Under the pieces are notes generated by a model. It was not told where the DNA came from. It was given only the letters and a program-made list of their open reading frames with translations, and made no database searches. From assembly GCA_002498605.1 (NCBI GenBank), contig DAHY01000048.1, positions 14,616 through 78,615 on the forward strand: a stretch of 64,000 nt of DNA, written 5' to 3'. Origin of the DNA: Methanomassiliicoccaceae archaeon UBA404. GTDB taxonomy: Archaea > Thermoplasmatota > Thermoplasmata > Methanomassiliicoccales > Methanomethylophilaceae. This document shows positions 34,056 through 41,608 of this stretch, one piece after another; within the stretch, counting starts at the first letter, position 1; each line of letters opens with the position of its first letter. Made by a program: the position numbers and the translations under genes.

Positions 34056-34994
34056 TCACCTTTTCTTTTTAACGGATCCGCGGGCGGCTTCGGCTATGTC
34101 TTTCGAGGTCAGTCCGTATTTCACGAACAGTTCGCCGGGCTTTCCGGATTCTCCGAATATGTCTTTGGTACCCACCCTCCGCAGGGGAACGGGCAGCTCT
34201 TCCGAAAGCAGTTCCGCGATAGCCGAACCGAGTCCGCCGATGATGCTGTGTTCCTCGGCCGTAACCGCACAGCCTGTTTTTCCGACAGACTTCAGAACAG
34301 TTTCCGCATCCAGCGGTTTGATTGTGGACACGTCGACGACTTCGGCCGATATCCCTTCTTTCTTCAGTTCTTCGGCGGCTTCCATACACCCGTATGTCAG
34401 TTGACCGGTTCCGAACAGCGTGACATCGGAACCTTCCGAAAGCACCCTGGCCTTTCCTATTACGAATTCGTCCCCTTCTTTGCTTATAACCGGAACGGGG
34501 GAACGGCCCAATCTCATGTAAACCGGTCCGTCGTATTCTGCTATGGCCAATGTGGCGGCGTAGGTCATGTACGCATCCGCCGGAGAAATTACTGTCATGT
34601 TGGGAAGACTTCTCATCAGCGATATGTCTTCCAGTGCCTGATGGGACGCCCCGTCTTCGCCTACGCTTATTCCGCAATGGGTGGCCACGATTTTTACGTT
34701 CATTTTGGGATATGCCACACCCAAACGGGTTTGCTCCCAGCATCTTCCTGAGGCGAAAACTCCGAAGGTCGATGCAAAAACCGTTTTGCCTTCTGCGGCA
34801 AGACCCGATGCGATGCCTATCATGTTCTGTTCGGCTATTCCCACTTCGATGAATCCCTCGGGGCACGCTTTGTAAAATTCAAGAGTTTTTGTGGATCCTG
34901 CCAAATCTGCGTCGAGGACGACTATGTCCTTCCGTTGGGCCAACTCTTTCAGTGCTTTGCCGTAATAATCCCGTTGCGCCAACATTTCGGTCAT
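34056..34994 (-). CDS. Transketolase, C-terminal subunit
   Basis: Pyrimidine-binding plus C-terminal half of a split transketolase; 312 residues from ATG 34994. The invariant glutamate lies in VGIAEQNMIGIASGLA near residue 58. With the upstream half it moves two-carbon units between sugar phosphates with thiamine diphosphate. The start forms an ATGA overlap with the N-subunit stop; an ATG 6 bases earlier is possible but sits too close to the GGTGA Shine-Dalgarno. Confidence 0.92.
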   Translation of the reverse strand: MTEMLAQRDYYGKALKELAQRKDIVVLDADLAGSTKTLEFYKACPEGFIEVGIAEQNMIGIASGLAAEGKTVFASTFGVFASGRCWEQTRLGVAYPKMNVKIVATHCGISVGEDGASHQALEDISLMRSLPNMTVISPADAYMTYAATLAIAEYDGPVYMRLGRSPVPVISKEGDEFVIGKARVLSEGSDVTLFGTGQLTYGCMEAAEELKKEGISAEVVDVSTIKPLDAETVLKSVGKTGCAVTAEEHSIIGGLGSAIAELLSEELPVPLRRVGTKDIFGESGKPGELFVKYGLTSKDIAEAARGSVKKKR

Positions 34995-35833
34995 CTGCAT
35001 TTCACCATCGCTTCTTCAAGTTCTCTCTCGGCACATTCTGTTTCCTCGGGATTACAGCTCTTGCCGTGGAAATCGGCGTTATTTTCCATGAAGGATACGC
35101 CGCTTCCTTTTATCGTATTCAGAATTATCACCGACGGTTTATCTTTTGCTTTCTTTGCCCATGCGCAGGCGGCAAGAATTTGTTTGATGTTGTGACCGTT
35201 GATGGTTTTAACCCTCCAACCGAAGGCCCTCCACTTGTCTGCCAGAGGTTCTATGCTTACCACATCCTCCGTGCAACCGGATATCTGAAGACTGTTGCGG
35301 TCCACAAAAGCCACCAGATTGTCAAGGCCGTAATGTGCGGCGAACATTGCCGCTTCCCAGTTCATGCCGCTCTGAAGTTCGCCGTCTCCCAGCAAACAGT
35401 ACACGTGATGTTTTTTATCGTCTATTTTTGCGGCCATTGCCATGCCCGACGCCATACTCAGGCCCTGACCCAAAGAACCCGTGGACATTTCCACCCCGGG
35501 CAGCTTGCCCCTGACGGGATGTCCCTGAAGTCTGCTGTTCAGTTTTCTCAGCGTGAGCAGTTCCTCAACCGGGAAATATCCGGATTCGGCCAATGAGGCG
35601 TATAAAATCGGAGCAACGTGTCCTTTGGACAGGACAAATCTGTCACGGCCGTCCCAGTCCGGTTCGTCCGGACGGTGTTCCATGACACTGAAATAAAGTA
35701 CCGCCATAAGATCGGCTGACGAAAGAGAACCGCCGGGATGTCCGGATCCCGCGGCCGAGGTCATCTCTATTACGTCTATTCTGAGTTTATTGGCTATTTT
35801 TTTTAACTCCGCCTCATTCTTCGCCAAAAGCAT
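34991..35833 (-). CDS. Transketolase, N-terminal subunit
   Basis: Thiamine-diphosphate-binding half of the split transketolase; 280 residues from ATG 35833. Signature stretches are AAGSGHPGGSLSSADLMAVLYF near residue 28, FVLSKGHVAPILYA, and the GDG...N metal and cofactor motif in LLGDGELQSGMNWEA. GTG at 35848 or TTG at 35854 are alternative starts overlapping the pcn stop. It lies directly after pcn in the same operon. Confidence 0.92.
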   Translation of the reverse strand: MLLAKNEAELKKIANKLRIDVIEMTSAAGSGHPGGSLSSADLMAVLYFSVMEHRPDEPDWDGRDRFVLSKGHVAPILYASLAESGYFPVEELLTLRKLNSRLQGHPVRGKLPGVEMSTGSLGQGLSMASGMAMAAKIDDKKHHVYCLLGDGELQSGMNWEAAMFAAHYGLDNLVAFVDRNSLQISGCTEDVVSIEPLADKWRAFGWRVKTINGHNIKQILAACAWAKKAKDKPSVIILNTIKGSGVSFMENNADFHGKSCNPEETECAERELEEAMVKCR

Positions 35834-35840
35834 CACCGGC

Positions 35841-36587
35841 TCAATCACTCTCAATTCTCGGAGCGAGAAGGTAACTTACCTTTCCGTTTCCTTCGGCAAA
35901 ACTGAAATTCATTTTTATGGGGTAATCCGAATCGAGTTCGATACCGACAGTGGTGCCGGTGGGTATGGCTTTGACCAGATTCGCAAAATAATCCAGCGGA
36001 AACAGACTGCGGAACGCGGTGTCGCCGTCGGGCAGCTCCATGGATTTCAGCTTGTCTTTGGAAACAATCAAACTGGCGGAGTCGGTGTCCCCTTCACAGG
36101 ATAATTCGAAACCCTGGCTGTTTACGGTCAAAGCTATGTGATCGGATATGGATTCCGATGCTCTTATTCCCTGTTGAAGTTCTTCGACAAGAATATCTAT
36201 TTTTGAAGATAAAGACAGCTGGGGAAATCTGGGGTCGCTCATGCCCGAAGTGTCCACCAAATGCATGCGGCGGGTTATGTTGCCCACCCTGAATACCAAT
36301 TTACCGTGATCTTCGTCCTGTTCCATGGAGATGATATCGCCGGAAGAAGCGAGTTTCAGAACGCCCTTTACTTTGTCGAGATCAAGACCGATTGTGGTTT
36401 CATCGGCTGAATACGATTCGAACGCGGCGGCATCGATGTTTACTTCGACCATTGCAACATGAGCGGGGTCAACTGCTTTCAGACTTATGCCTTCGGGCCC
36501 CACTGTAAATTTAACTTCGTCTATAAGTGTCGAAACTATGTTTACCAACCCTTTCAGCGTATCGGACTTAATCTCTGCTTTGAACAT
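35841..36587 (-). CDS. pcn: DNA polymerase sliding clamp PCNA
   Basis: Homotrimeric clamp that tethers DNA polymerase, ligase and flap endonuclease to DNA; 248 residues, normal for archaeal PCNA. Typical elements are the LVNIVSTLIDEVKFTVGPEGISLKAVDPAHVAMVE opening, a basic central region and the C-terminal LLAPRIESD. A GGTGG Shine-Dalgarno precedes the ATG. It lies 19 bases after tfs and 7 bases before the transketolase genes. Confidence 0.96.
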   Translation of the reverse strand: MFKAEIKSDTLKGLVNIVSTLIDEVKFTVGPEGISLKAVDPAHVAMVEVNIDAAAFESYSADETTIGLDLDKVKGVLKLASSGDIISMEQDEDHGKLVFRVGNITRRMHLVDTSGMSDPRFPQLSLSSKIDILVEELQQGIRASESISDHIALTVNSQGFELSCEGDTDSASLIVSKDKLKSMELPDGDTAFRSLFPLDYFANLVKAIPTGTTVGIELDSDYPIKMNFSFAEGNGKVSYLLAPRIESD

Positions 36588-36606
36588 TTTCCACCTCTTA
36601 GCTTAC

Positions 36607-36903
36607 TCAATACTCTCTCCAGGAATGGTTGCATTTGCAACAACGATAGATCCTTGTCTCGGGTTCATCCGCCGCACGGGTCTGTCTTATGACGAAATAA
36701 GCTTCAGTGTGTCCGCATTCTTCGCAGGTTATGCGGGTTTTAGGGAGTGTCGCGACGTCTTCTTCCATGACGGGGACATCTTTTCCTGTGGATTCTGTGA
36801 CGGTAATCTGTGCTTTACCGAACTCTACGGTGTCTCCACATTGACTGCAGACGTACTGCCCGTCTTTCGGGAACATTAAAGATTTGCATTTTGAGCAGAA
36901 CAA
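36607..36903 (-). CDS. tfs: Transcription factor S (TFIIS-like)
   Basis: Stimulates transcript cleavage by backtracked RNA polymerase; 98 residues. An N-terminal zinc ribbon (Cys 3, 6, 19, 22) and a C-terminal one (CEEC...CCKC) flank a linker. The acidic catalytic hairpin is RAADEPETRIYRC near residue 79. The start must be TTG at 36903 because Cys3 is needed and no ATG or GTG lies in frame before the upstream stop. A TATA-like element sits about 35 bases ahead. Confidence 0.92.
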   Translation of the reverse strand: MFCSKCKSLMFPKDGQYVCSQCGDTVEFGKAQITVTESTGKDVPVMEEDVATLPKTRITCEECGHTEAYFVIRQTRAADEPETRIYRCCKCNHSWREY

Positions 36904-36931
36904 GCTATCACTGGTAAACCCGATTGGATGA

Positions 36932-36943
36932 GGATATTAATAA
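36932..36943 (-). promoter_or_regulatory. TATA-like element of the tfs-pcn operon
   Basis: TTATTAATATCC on the minus strand is centred about 35 bases before the TTG start of tfs, giving a predicted leader of roughly 8-10 bases. Confidence 0.45.
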
Positions 36944-36973
36944 CTTATCGAGTGCGCTTAGAAACTGCATCCG

Positions 36974-37750
36974 TCATTTGCCGACAGTTCTCTTGCTTCC
37001 GGTGCGCACTTCGGTTTGGGCCAGTATATTGGAGAAGGGATCTTTCGGATTCTGAGCCGCCGATGCCGTCAGTGACGGTCCCTCGACCGCGGTTGTGTTG
37101 GTTTGAAACGTGTGTACCTGCTTCTCTTCCCTTCCGCGCCCTTTGGTGCTGGGGCATCCCACGTTGAAACTCATGACGGAATCTTTGATTGATATACAAT
37201 CATTGAATGATTCGAATCCCAACTCGGCTCCGCTGTCGTATAATTCGACGGATCGGGCTATCGGTCTGATTGCCGAATGAACGGCCCCGTTTGCGATAAG
37301 AGCTATTGCTTCTTTGCGGTGCAGCGCGGAAAAAGATCCGCCGACACCTCCGAATACTATCATAACACCGAGCGGCAACAGGTCGAGCGTCGCCGTTCCC
37401 GCCTGGTAAAAGTATTCAAGGTACACCCCGGCCCAAACAAAATACCCCGTTAATGTTCCTACTGCAGCTTCCACAGAGGTTTCGGGAAATCCTGCCGGGC
37501 CGAGTATGTAGTGTGATGCCGCCATGATGGCGGCAAAAAGGAGCCCTCCCGCTATTGCTGAAGATAAGACTCCTTTAATGAACGACCCGGATCTCCGGCC
37601 TGAATAAAAGCCGGCGACAATGGGGCCGATTACAGGGATCCACCAAAGTACTGCCGATAACAGAAATCCCCCTGCTATCGCTCTACCGGAGCTGTACGGA
37701 TTAGAATAGGTTATACCCTCGGCTGATAGATTATTACCTCTAATGTGCAT
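36974..37750 (-). CDS. Unknown membrane protein, 258 residues
   Basis: Not recognised. About four or five hydrophobic segments fill residues 25-150, rich in glycine (for example AIAGGFLLSAVLWWIPVIGPIVAGFYSGRRSGSF). A hydrophilic tail of about 100 residues follows, with low-complexity Thr/Ser/Pro content. The glycine-zipper-like repeats resemble other archaeal small conserved membrane proteins, but no family was assigned. The gene stands alone, facing away from the 361-bp gap and aCPSF2. Confidence 0.75.
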   Translation of the reverse strand: MHIRGNNLSAEGITYSNPYSSGRAIAGGFLLSAVLWWIPVIGPIVAGFYSGRRSGSFIKGVLSSAIAGGLLFAAIMAASHYILGPAGFPETSVEAAVGTLTGYFVWAGVYLEYFYQAGTATLDLLPLGVMIVFGGVGGSFSALHRKEAIALIANGAVHSAIRPIARSVELYDSGAELGFESFNDCISIKDSVMSFNVGCPSTKGRGREEKQVHTFQTNTTAVEGPSLTASAAQNPKDPFSNILAQTEVRTGSKRTVGK

Positions 37751-38111
37751 CCCAGATATTGTTAGACCTTACCTATTTAATAAGTTTGGGATTAAAATAC
37801 GTCATTTTGTATGTTTTTTACATCAATTAACGTATTATCATTACGCCGATAAGTATATTTTATTGACATATTTTCAATTTTTGAAAGAAATTCCGAACCG
37901 TGTATTCTGCAATACCGGTTGCGGACCTTCCCGTGTGTTGTCTGTTATATTTCCCGGACATTCTTATCGGGATGCTATTAAGGAAACTAAATATACCGTC
38001 ATATATTAAGCGAAACAAAGCATCGCAGTTATGTTTTAATTCACAGTCAAAGAGGAGCGAATCTGCCCTCTTTTCACGCCTTACGGCATTACTAAAAGAA
38101 GGAAATATGAA
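37751..38111. other. 361-bp gene-free stretch before aCPSF2
   Basis: AT-rich divergent intergenic region. It holds a short palindrome TTTCAA-TTT-TTGAAA at 37870-37884 and a hairpin AAAGAGG/CCTCTTT with an 11-base loop at 38049-38073. A GAAGG Shine-Dalgarno lies shortly before the ATG at 38112. Two overlapping small open frames here have no conserved features and are not called. I see no tRNA, but a small RNA cannot be excluded. Confidence 0.5.
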
Positions 38112-39347
38112 ATGAAAGCCAAATACAGATTCTTAGGAGGAGCCGATATGGTCGGCTGCATGGGCATGACCCTGGAGTGGCCGGGTAAAACGGTACTCAT
38201 CGAATACGGCATGAACCCCACCAAACCGCCGGAATATCCCATACCGGCACCTCCCGTGGACCACGTATTCCTTACGCACAGTCATCTGGACCATTGCGGA
38301 ATGATACCTGCGGTCTGCGGAAGACAGCATTGTGAGCTGTTTACGACCCCGCTGTCCGCGGAAGTCGGAGAATTGCTGATGAACGATTCGGTTAAAATCG
38401 CAAAAGCGGAAAATTATCCTTTGCAATACAGCGCGGGAGACATAGACCGGACGATGAGAAACGTCGTACCGTTTACGTTCGGGGACACCATCGAAGTCGG
38501 TTCCGCGGACGTTACGCTGCATTCCGCGGGACACATCCCCGGTGCGGCAATGTTTATGTTCGAAGGGGATACGAGTACGCTGTACACCGGCGATATTCAC
38601 ACCATCGATCAGAAACTTGTCAAGAAAGCCGAACCGGTAAAATGTGAAAATCTGATAATCGAGGGTACCTACGGAGGACGCGATCATCCCCCGCAGAAAC
38701 AGACCGAACAGGAGTTTTTGGAAAAAGTCCGGGAAGTCGTAGAGAGAGGGGGAACATGTCTGATTCCCGTGTTTGCCATCGGCAGAACCCAGGAAATCAT
38801 GCTTCAGCTCATGGATTTGGATTATGAAATGTGGGTTGACGGAATGGGAAGATCGGTTACGAGACTGTACCTGGAATACCCGGAATATCTTAACAATCCC
38901 CGCAAACTCAAATCCGCCAGAAGAAATTTCCATACCGTCAAACATTCCAACATGAGACGCAACGCCGCCAAAGGACAGGTTATCGTAACCACCGGCGGAA
39001 TGATGGACGGGGGACCGGTTCTCAGTTATGTGAACAAAATTAAAAACGATCCCAGAAGCGCCATCCTGATTGTCGGTTATCAGGCCGATGACACCAACGG
39101 AAGAATGCTGCTCGATCACGGAGCCCTGAACATCGACGGCGTGATTGAAAAGATTCAGTGCGAAGTCGAAAGATTCGATTTTTCGGCTCATGCGGGTCAC
39201 AGTCAGATTGTTGAATTCATACACGGATGCAATCCCGACAACATTGTGTTCATGCACTCCGAAGTCAGGGAACTGTTCCTTCCGGATTTGCAGGATTACA
39301 ACGTAATACTGCCCGAACCAGACAAGGTTTACGAAATGGAGCTGTGA
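38112..39347 (+). CDS. Beta-CASP metallo-beta-lactamase RNase (aCPSF2-like)
   Basis: Predicted archaeal CPSF-type ribonuclease acting on RNA 3' ends or decay; 411 residues. The zinc motif is FLTHSHLDHCG, with TLHSAGHIPGAAM, LYTGDIHT and the beta-CASP motifs GGMMDGGPV and DFSAHAGHSQ. There are no N-terminal KH domains, so it resembles the short aCPSF2 form. The gene runs opposite to its surroundings with nadC 2 bases downstream, likely cotranscribed. Confidence 0.92.
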   Translation: MKAKYRFLGGADMVGCMGMTLEWPGKTVLIEYGMNPTKPPEYPIPAPPVDHVFLTHSHLDHCGMIPAVCGRQHCELFTTPLSAEVGELLMNDSVKIAKAENYPLQYSAGDIDRTMRNVVPFTFGDTIEVGSADVTLHSAGHIPGAAMFMFEGDTSTLYTGDIHTIDQKLVKKAEPVKCENLIIEGTYGGRDHPPQKQTEQEFLEKVREVVERGGTCLIPVFAIGRTQEIMLQLMDLDYEMWVDGMGRSVTRLYLEYPEYLNNPRKLKSARRNFHTVKHSNMRRNAAKGQVIVTTGGMMDGGPVLSYVNKIKNDPRSAILIVGYQADDTNGRMLLDHGALNIDGVIEKIQCEVERFDFSAHAGHSQIVEFIHGCNPDNIVFMHSEVRELFLPDLQDYNVILPEPDKVYEMEL

Positions 39348-39349
39348 AC

Positions 39350-40159
39350 ATGCGGGACATCGAAAGGTTTCTTGACGAAGATATCGGAAGAGGCGATATA
39401 ACCACGGAATTGGTTGTTCCGGATATCAGCGGCAGAGCATCGATCATTTGTGAAAAAGATGCCGTGGTCAGCGGAATCAGAGAAGCCTGTCTCGTGTTTT
39501 CCATGTTGGGGGCGGATGCTTCCGAGGTTGTCAGCGACGGAGACAAAGTAAAGGCCGGCGACAGAATAATTTCGGTCGCGGGACCCGTCAAAGACATACT
39601 GACCGCGGAACGCACGGCTTTGAATTTCCTCATGAGGATGAGCGGGATATCGACCGCCACCGCAAAAGCGGCGGAACTTCTGGGAAAAGATTCAGGGACC
39701 AAGGTATGCGGAACCCGGAAAACCACTCCGGGTTTCAGAAAATACGAGAAAAAGGCAATCCGTCTCGGAGGCGGGGCCGAACACAGATTCGGACTTTACG
39801 ACATGATTCTGATAAAAGACAATCATATCAAAGCCTGCGGTTCGGTCAGGACCGCGATGACCGAAGCGAAGAAGACACAGTTTCACGTAAAAATCGAAAT
39901 TGAAGTATCCAATGTTGAGGATGCCGTGACGGCGGCCAAAATGGGTGCCGATATCATAATGGCCGACAATATGAATCCCGGGGAAGTCAGAGAACTGAGA
40001 GACGCCGTAAGAAGGATTTCTTCCGACATATTGGTGGAAGCCTCCGGAGACATTACTCTGGATAACATCGCGGACTTTGCGGGATGCGCCGACCTGGTCT
40101 CCATGGGTTCGCTGACCCATTCCGTCGTATCCATTCCGTTCTCGATGGATCTGGATTAA
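39350..40159 (+). CDS. nadC: Nicotinate-nucleotide pyrophosphorylase
   Basis: Converts quinolinate and PRPP to nicotinate mononucleotide in NAD synthesis; 269 residues. Diagnostic stretches are EDIGRGDITTELV, LNFLMRMSGISTATA, GTRKTTPGFRKYEKKA (with Arg and Lys of the active site) and LIKDNHI. The start at 39350 follows the aCPSF2 stop by 2 bases. nadA and nadB are not in the window. Its end overlaps the convergent hdrB end by 4 bases. Confidence 0.95.
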   Translation: MRDIERFLDEDIGRGDITTELVVPDISGRASIICEKDAVVSGIREACLVFSMLGADASEVVSDGDKVKAGDRIISVAGPVKDILTAERTALNFLMRMSGISTATAKAAELLGKDSGTKVCGTRKTTPGFRKYEKKAIRLGGGAEHRFGLYDMILIKDNHIKACGSVRTAMTEAKKTQFHVKIEIEVSNVEDAVTAAKMGADIIMADNMNPGEVRELRDAVRRISSDILVEASGDITLDNIADFAGCADLVSMGSLTHSVVSIPFSMDLD

Positions 40160-40926
40160 AGCTTGGTTCTGTGATAACGGGAGGTGTCTCCGTCCCAGCC
40201 CAAACTTCGGGCAACCAGTTCGGAGATGTGCATTACGGGGTATTTTGCCGTAATGTCCAACCTTCTGAAACAGAAAACGCATGATACGACCGCGAAATCG
40301 GCTCCTGCGTCTTCGAAGAGTTTCACGGCATCGGAGATTATCTCCGTTGCTATGTCGTCTTTGACTCCCTGAAGTCCTCCTCCGCAGCACACCGGACCTT
40401 TTATTTTCGCACCGGAACATCCCACGGCTTCCATTATTTCCCACATAAGCGTCGAAGCATCGTTGCCCCGTTCCTTGTATGCGTAATCCCCGTGACATCC
40501 CGGAAATACGGCACCGGTGCCTTCGATCGGAGATTTTACGAGTTTTCTCAGAGTTTCCTTGTTTTCGTGGAGATATTCAAGAAGTCCGTTTACGTCCGCT
40601 ATGCCGGCTTTCATGCCGACTTCGGACAGTCTGTTTTCCGCTTTTGAAAAGCCTTCGTCGGTTTCAAGATTCTTTTTGGAAAGTGTCAGGGATATGTTGC
40701 ATCCTTCGCATAACGTAACCAACTTTTCGCCGTTGTTACGGGCATGAATCATGTCTCCGACTTCGGACCACATGTCCGGATTTACGGATTTTAAACCGGT
40801 GGGTTCAAAGCAGCACATGGGTTCTTTGCCGGAAATCTCGGTTCCCAGACGTTCGGCTATGTATCTTGTGGCGGCTTCCACGAAAGGAAGCCTTGAGGTT
40901 ACCGTGCAACCCGGGAAGAGTTTCAT
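40156..40926 (-). CDS. hdrB: HdrB-like heterodisulfide reductase subunit
   Basis: Cysteine-rich CCG-domain protein of the heterodisulfide reductase B family; 256 residues. CCG-type cysteine sets are present in FPGC, CCFEPTG, LCEGCN, then PGCHGD, PVCCGGG and SCVFC, enough for the two noncubane [4Fe-4S] clusters of HdrB. HdrB reduces the CoM-S-S-CoB disulfide in methanogens, but paralogues act on other acceptors. It overlaps hdrC by 4 bases; no hdrA is nearby. Confidence 0.85.
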   Translation of the reverse strand: MKLFPGCTVTSRLPFVEAATRYIAERLGTEISGKEPMCCFEPTGLKSVNPDMWSEVGDMIHARNNGEKLVTLCEGCNISLTLSKKNLETDEGFSKAENRLSEVGMKAGIADVNGLLEYLHENKETLRKLVKSPIEGTGAVFPGCHGDYAYKERGNDASTLMWEIMEAVGCSGAKIKGPVCCGGGLQGVKDDIATEIISDAVKLFEDAGADFAVVSCVFCFRRLDITAKYPVMHISELVARSLGWDGDTSRYHRTKL

Positions 40927-41348
40927 TGACTGCCTCCGGAAATTATTCTGAGTTTATCAAGAACTTCCGTGTCTCTTTCGATATTGGAAAGACCCAGCGC
41001 ATTGCGTTCCGCGTCAATCGATTCGGTTGTCGACAGGGTATCCCCCGTTTCCAGATATCTTTTGTAAACCCTTCCGAATCTTTCGGGAATGTTTCCTTTG
41101 GAGGCTTCATAATGCCTAAGTTCCAAAATCATTCCCGCCACGTCTATTTTTTTGGGGCAGACCAGGCTGCATCTGTGACACACAAGACAGGCCCAGGGAT
41201 CTCCGCCGTAGGTTCCGTTCGATACTTCGAAAACCACCTGGTCGGGCACTATCCCTCCGTGCTTAGCTGAAGAACAGTTTTTGGTACATCTCTTGCATTT
41301 TATGCAATCGTTCAGATTGTACTTGTCGGTTAAGATTTGAAAGTCCAC
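40923..41348 (-). CDS. hdrC: HdrC-like iron-sulfur protein
   Basis: Electron-carrying partner of HdrB with two [4Fe-4S] clusters: CIKCKRCTKNC near residue 14 and CLVCHRCSLVCP near residue 48. From GTG 41348 it is 141 residues; TTG at 41354, 10 bases after AGGA, is an alternative, and no in-frame ATG exists close by. The C-terminal helical region is HdrC-like. It is the first gene of an hdrCB pair divergent from a small zinc protein. Confidence 0.8.
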   Translation of the reverse strand: MDFQILTDKYNLNDCIKCKRCTKNCSSAKHGGIVPDQVVFEVSNGTYGGDPWACLVCHRCSLVCPKKIDVAGMILELRHYEASKGNIPERFGRVYKRYLETGDTLSTTESIDAERNALGLSNIERDTEVLDKLRIISGGSQ

Positions 41349-41380
41349 AGTCAATAACAGTTTTTCCTGTACATAACGCT

Positions 41381-41390
41381 TGTTTATTAC
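41381..41390. promoter_or_regulatory. TATA-like element between hdrC and the small zinc protein
   Basis: TGTTTATTAC sits 27 bases before the ATG at 41413 on the plus strand. Read on the minus strand it is 32-38 bases before the hdrC start candidates, so one AT-rich element may serve both genes. Confidence 0.35.
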
Positions 41391-41412
41391 ATTTGATTGT
41401 TTATACCGAAGT

Positions 41413-41607
41413 ATGGAAACAGGTTTTGAAGAATACCCCTGCGAAATCTGCGGCAAACCTTCAAAAAATTTTATCTTTGCCGCACATGTGTGCAACGACC
41501 CCGAATGCATTGAAGCCGCCCGTATAGCACGGGGCGGACCCGGCGGTCATATGAAAAGGAAAGCCGAGGGGAAACCCATCATCCCCGTTGAGTTGGACAG
41601 AGACTGA
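41413..41607 (+). CDS. Small zinc-binding protein, 64 residues
   Basis: Unknown small protein. CEICGKPS and later HVCNDPEC give a Cys4 zinc knuckle between residues about 9 and 36, followed by a basic GGPGGHMKRKAEG stretch. It may bind nucleic acid or act as an adaptor, but nothing more can be said. A TATA-like element 27 bases upstream supports the ATG. The stop lies 1 base from that of the convergent purH. Confidence 0.7.
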   Translation: METGFEEYPCEICGKPSKNFIFAAHVCNDPECIEAARIARGGPGGHMKRKAEGKPIIPVELDRD

Positions 41608-41608
41608 T

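Noticed and set aside
37743..38115. Small open frames of 71-88 codons in the gap before aCPSF2
   Set aside because: Their translations have no conserved pattern, the frames overlap each other and one runs into the aCPSF2 start.
38133..39257. 374-codon open frame antisense to aCPSF2
   Set aside because: Opposite to a gene with all beta-CASP motifs; no motif of its own.
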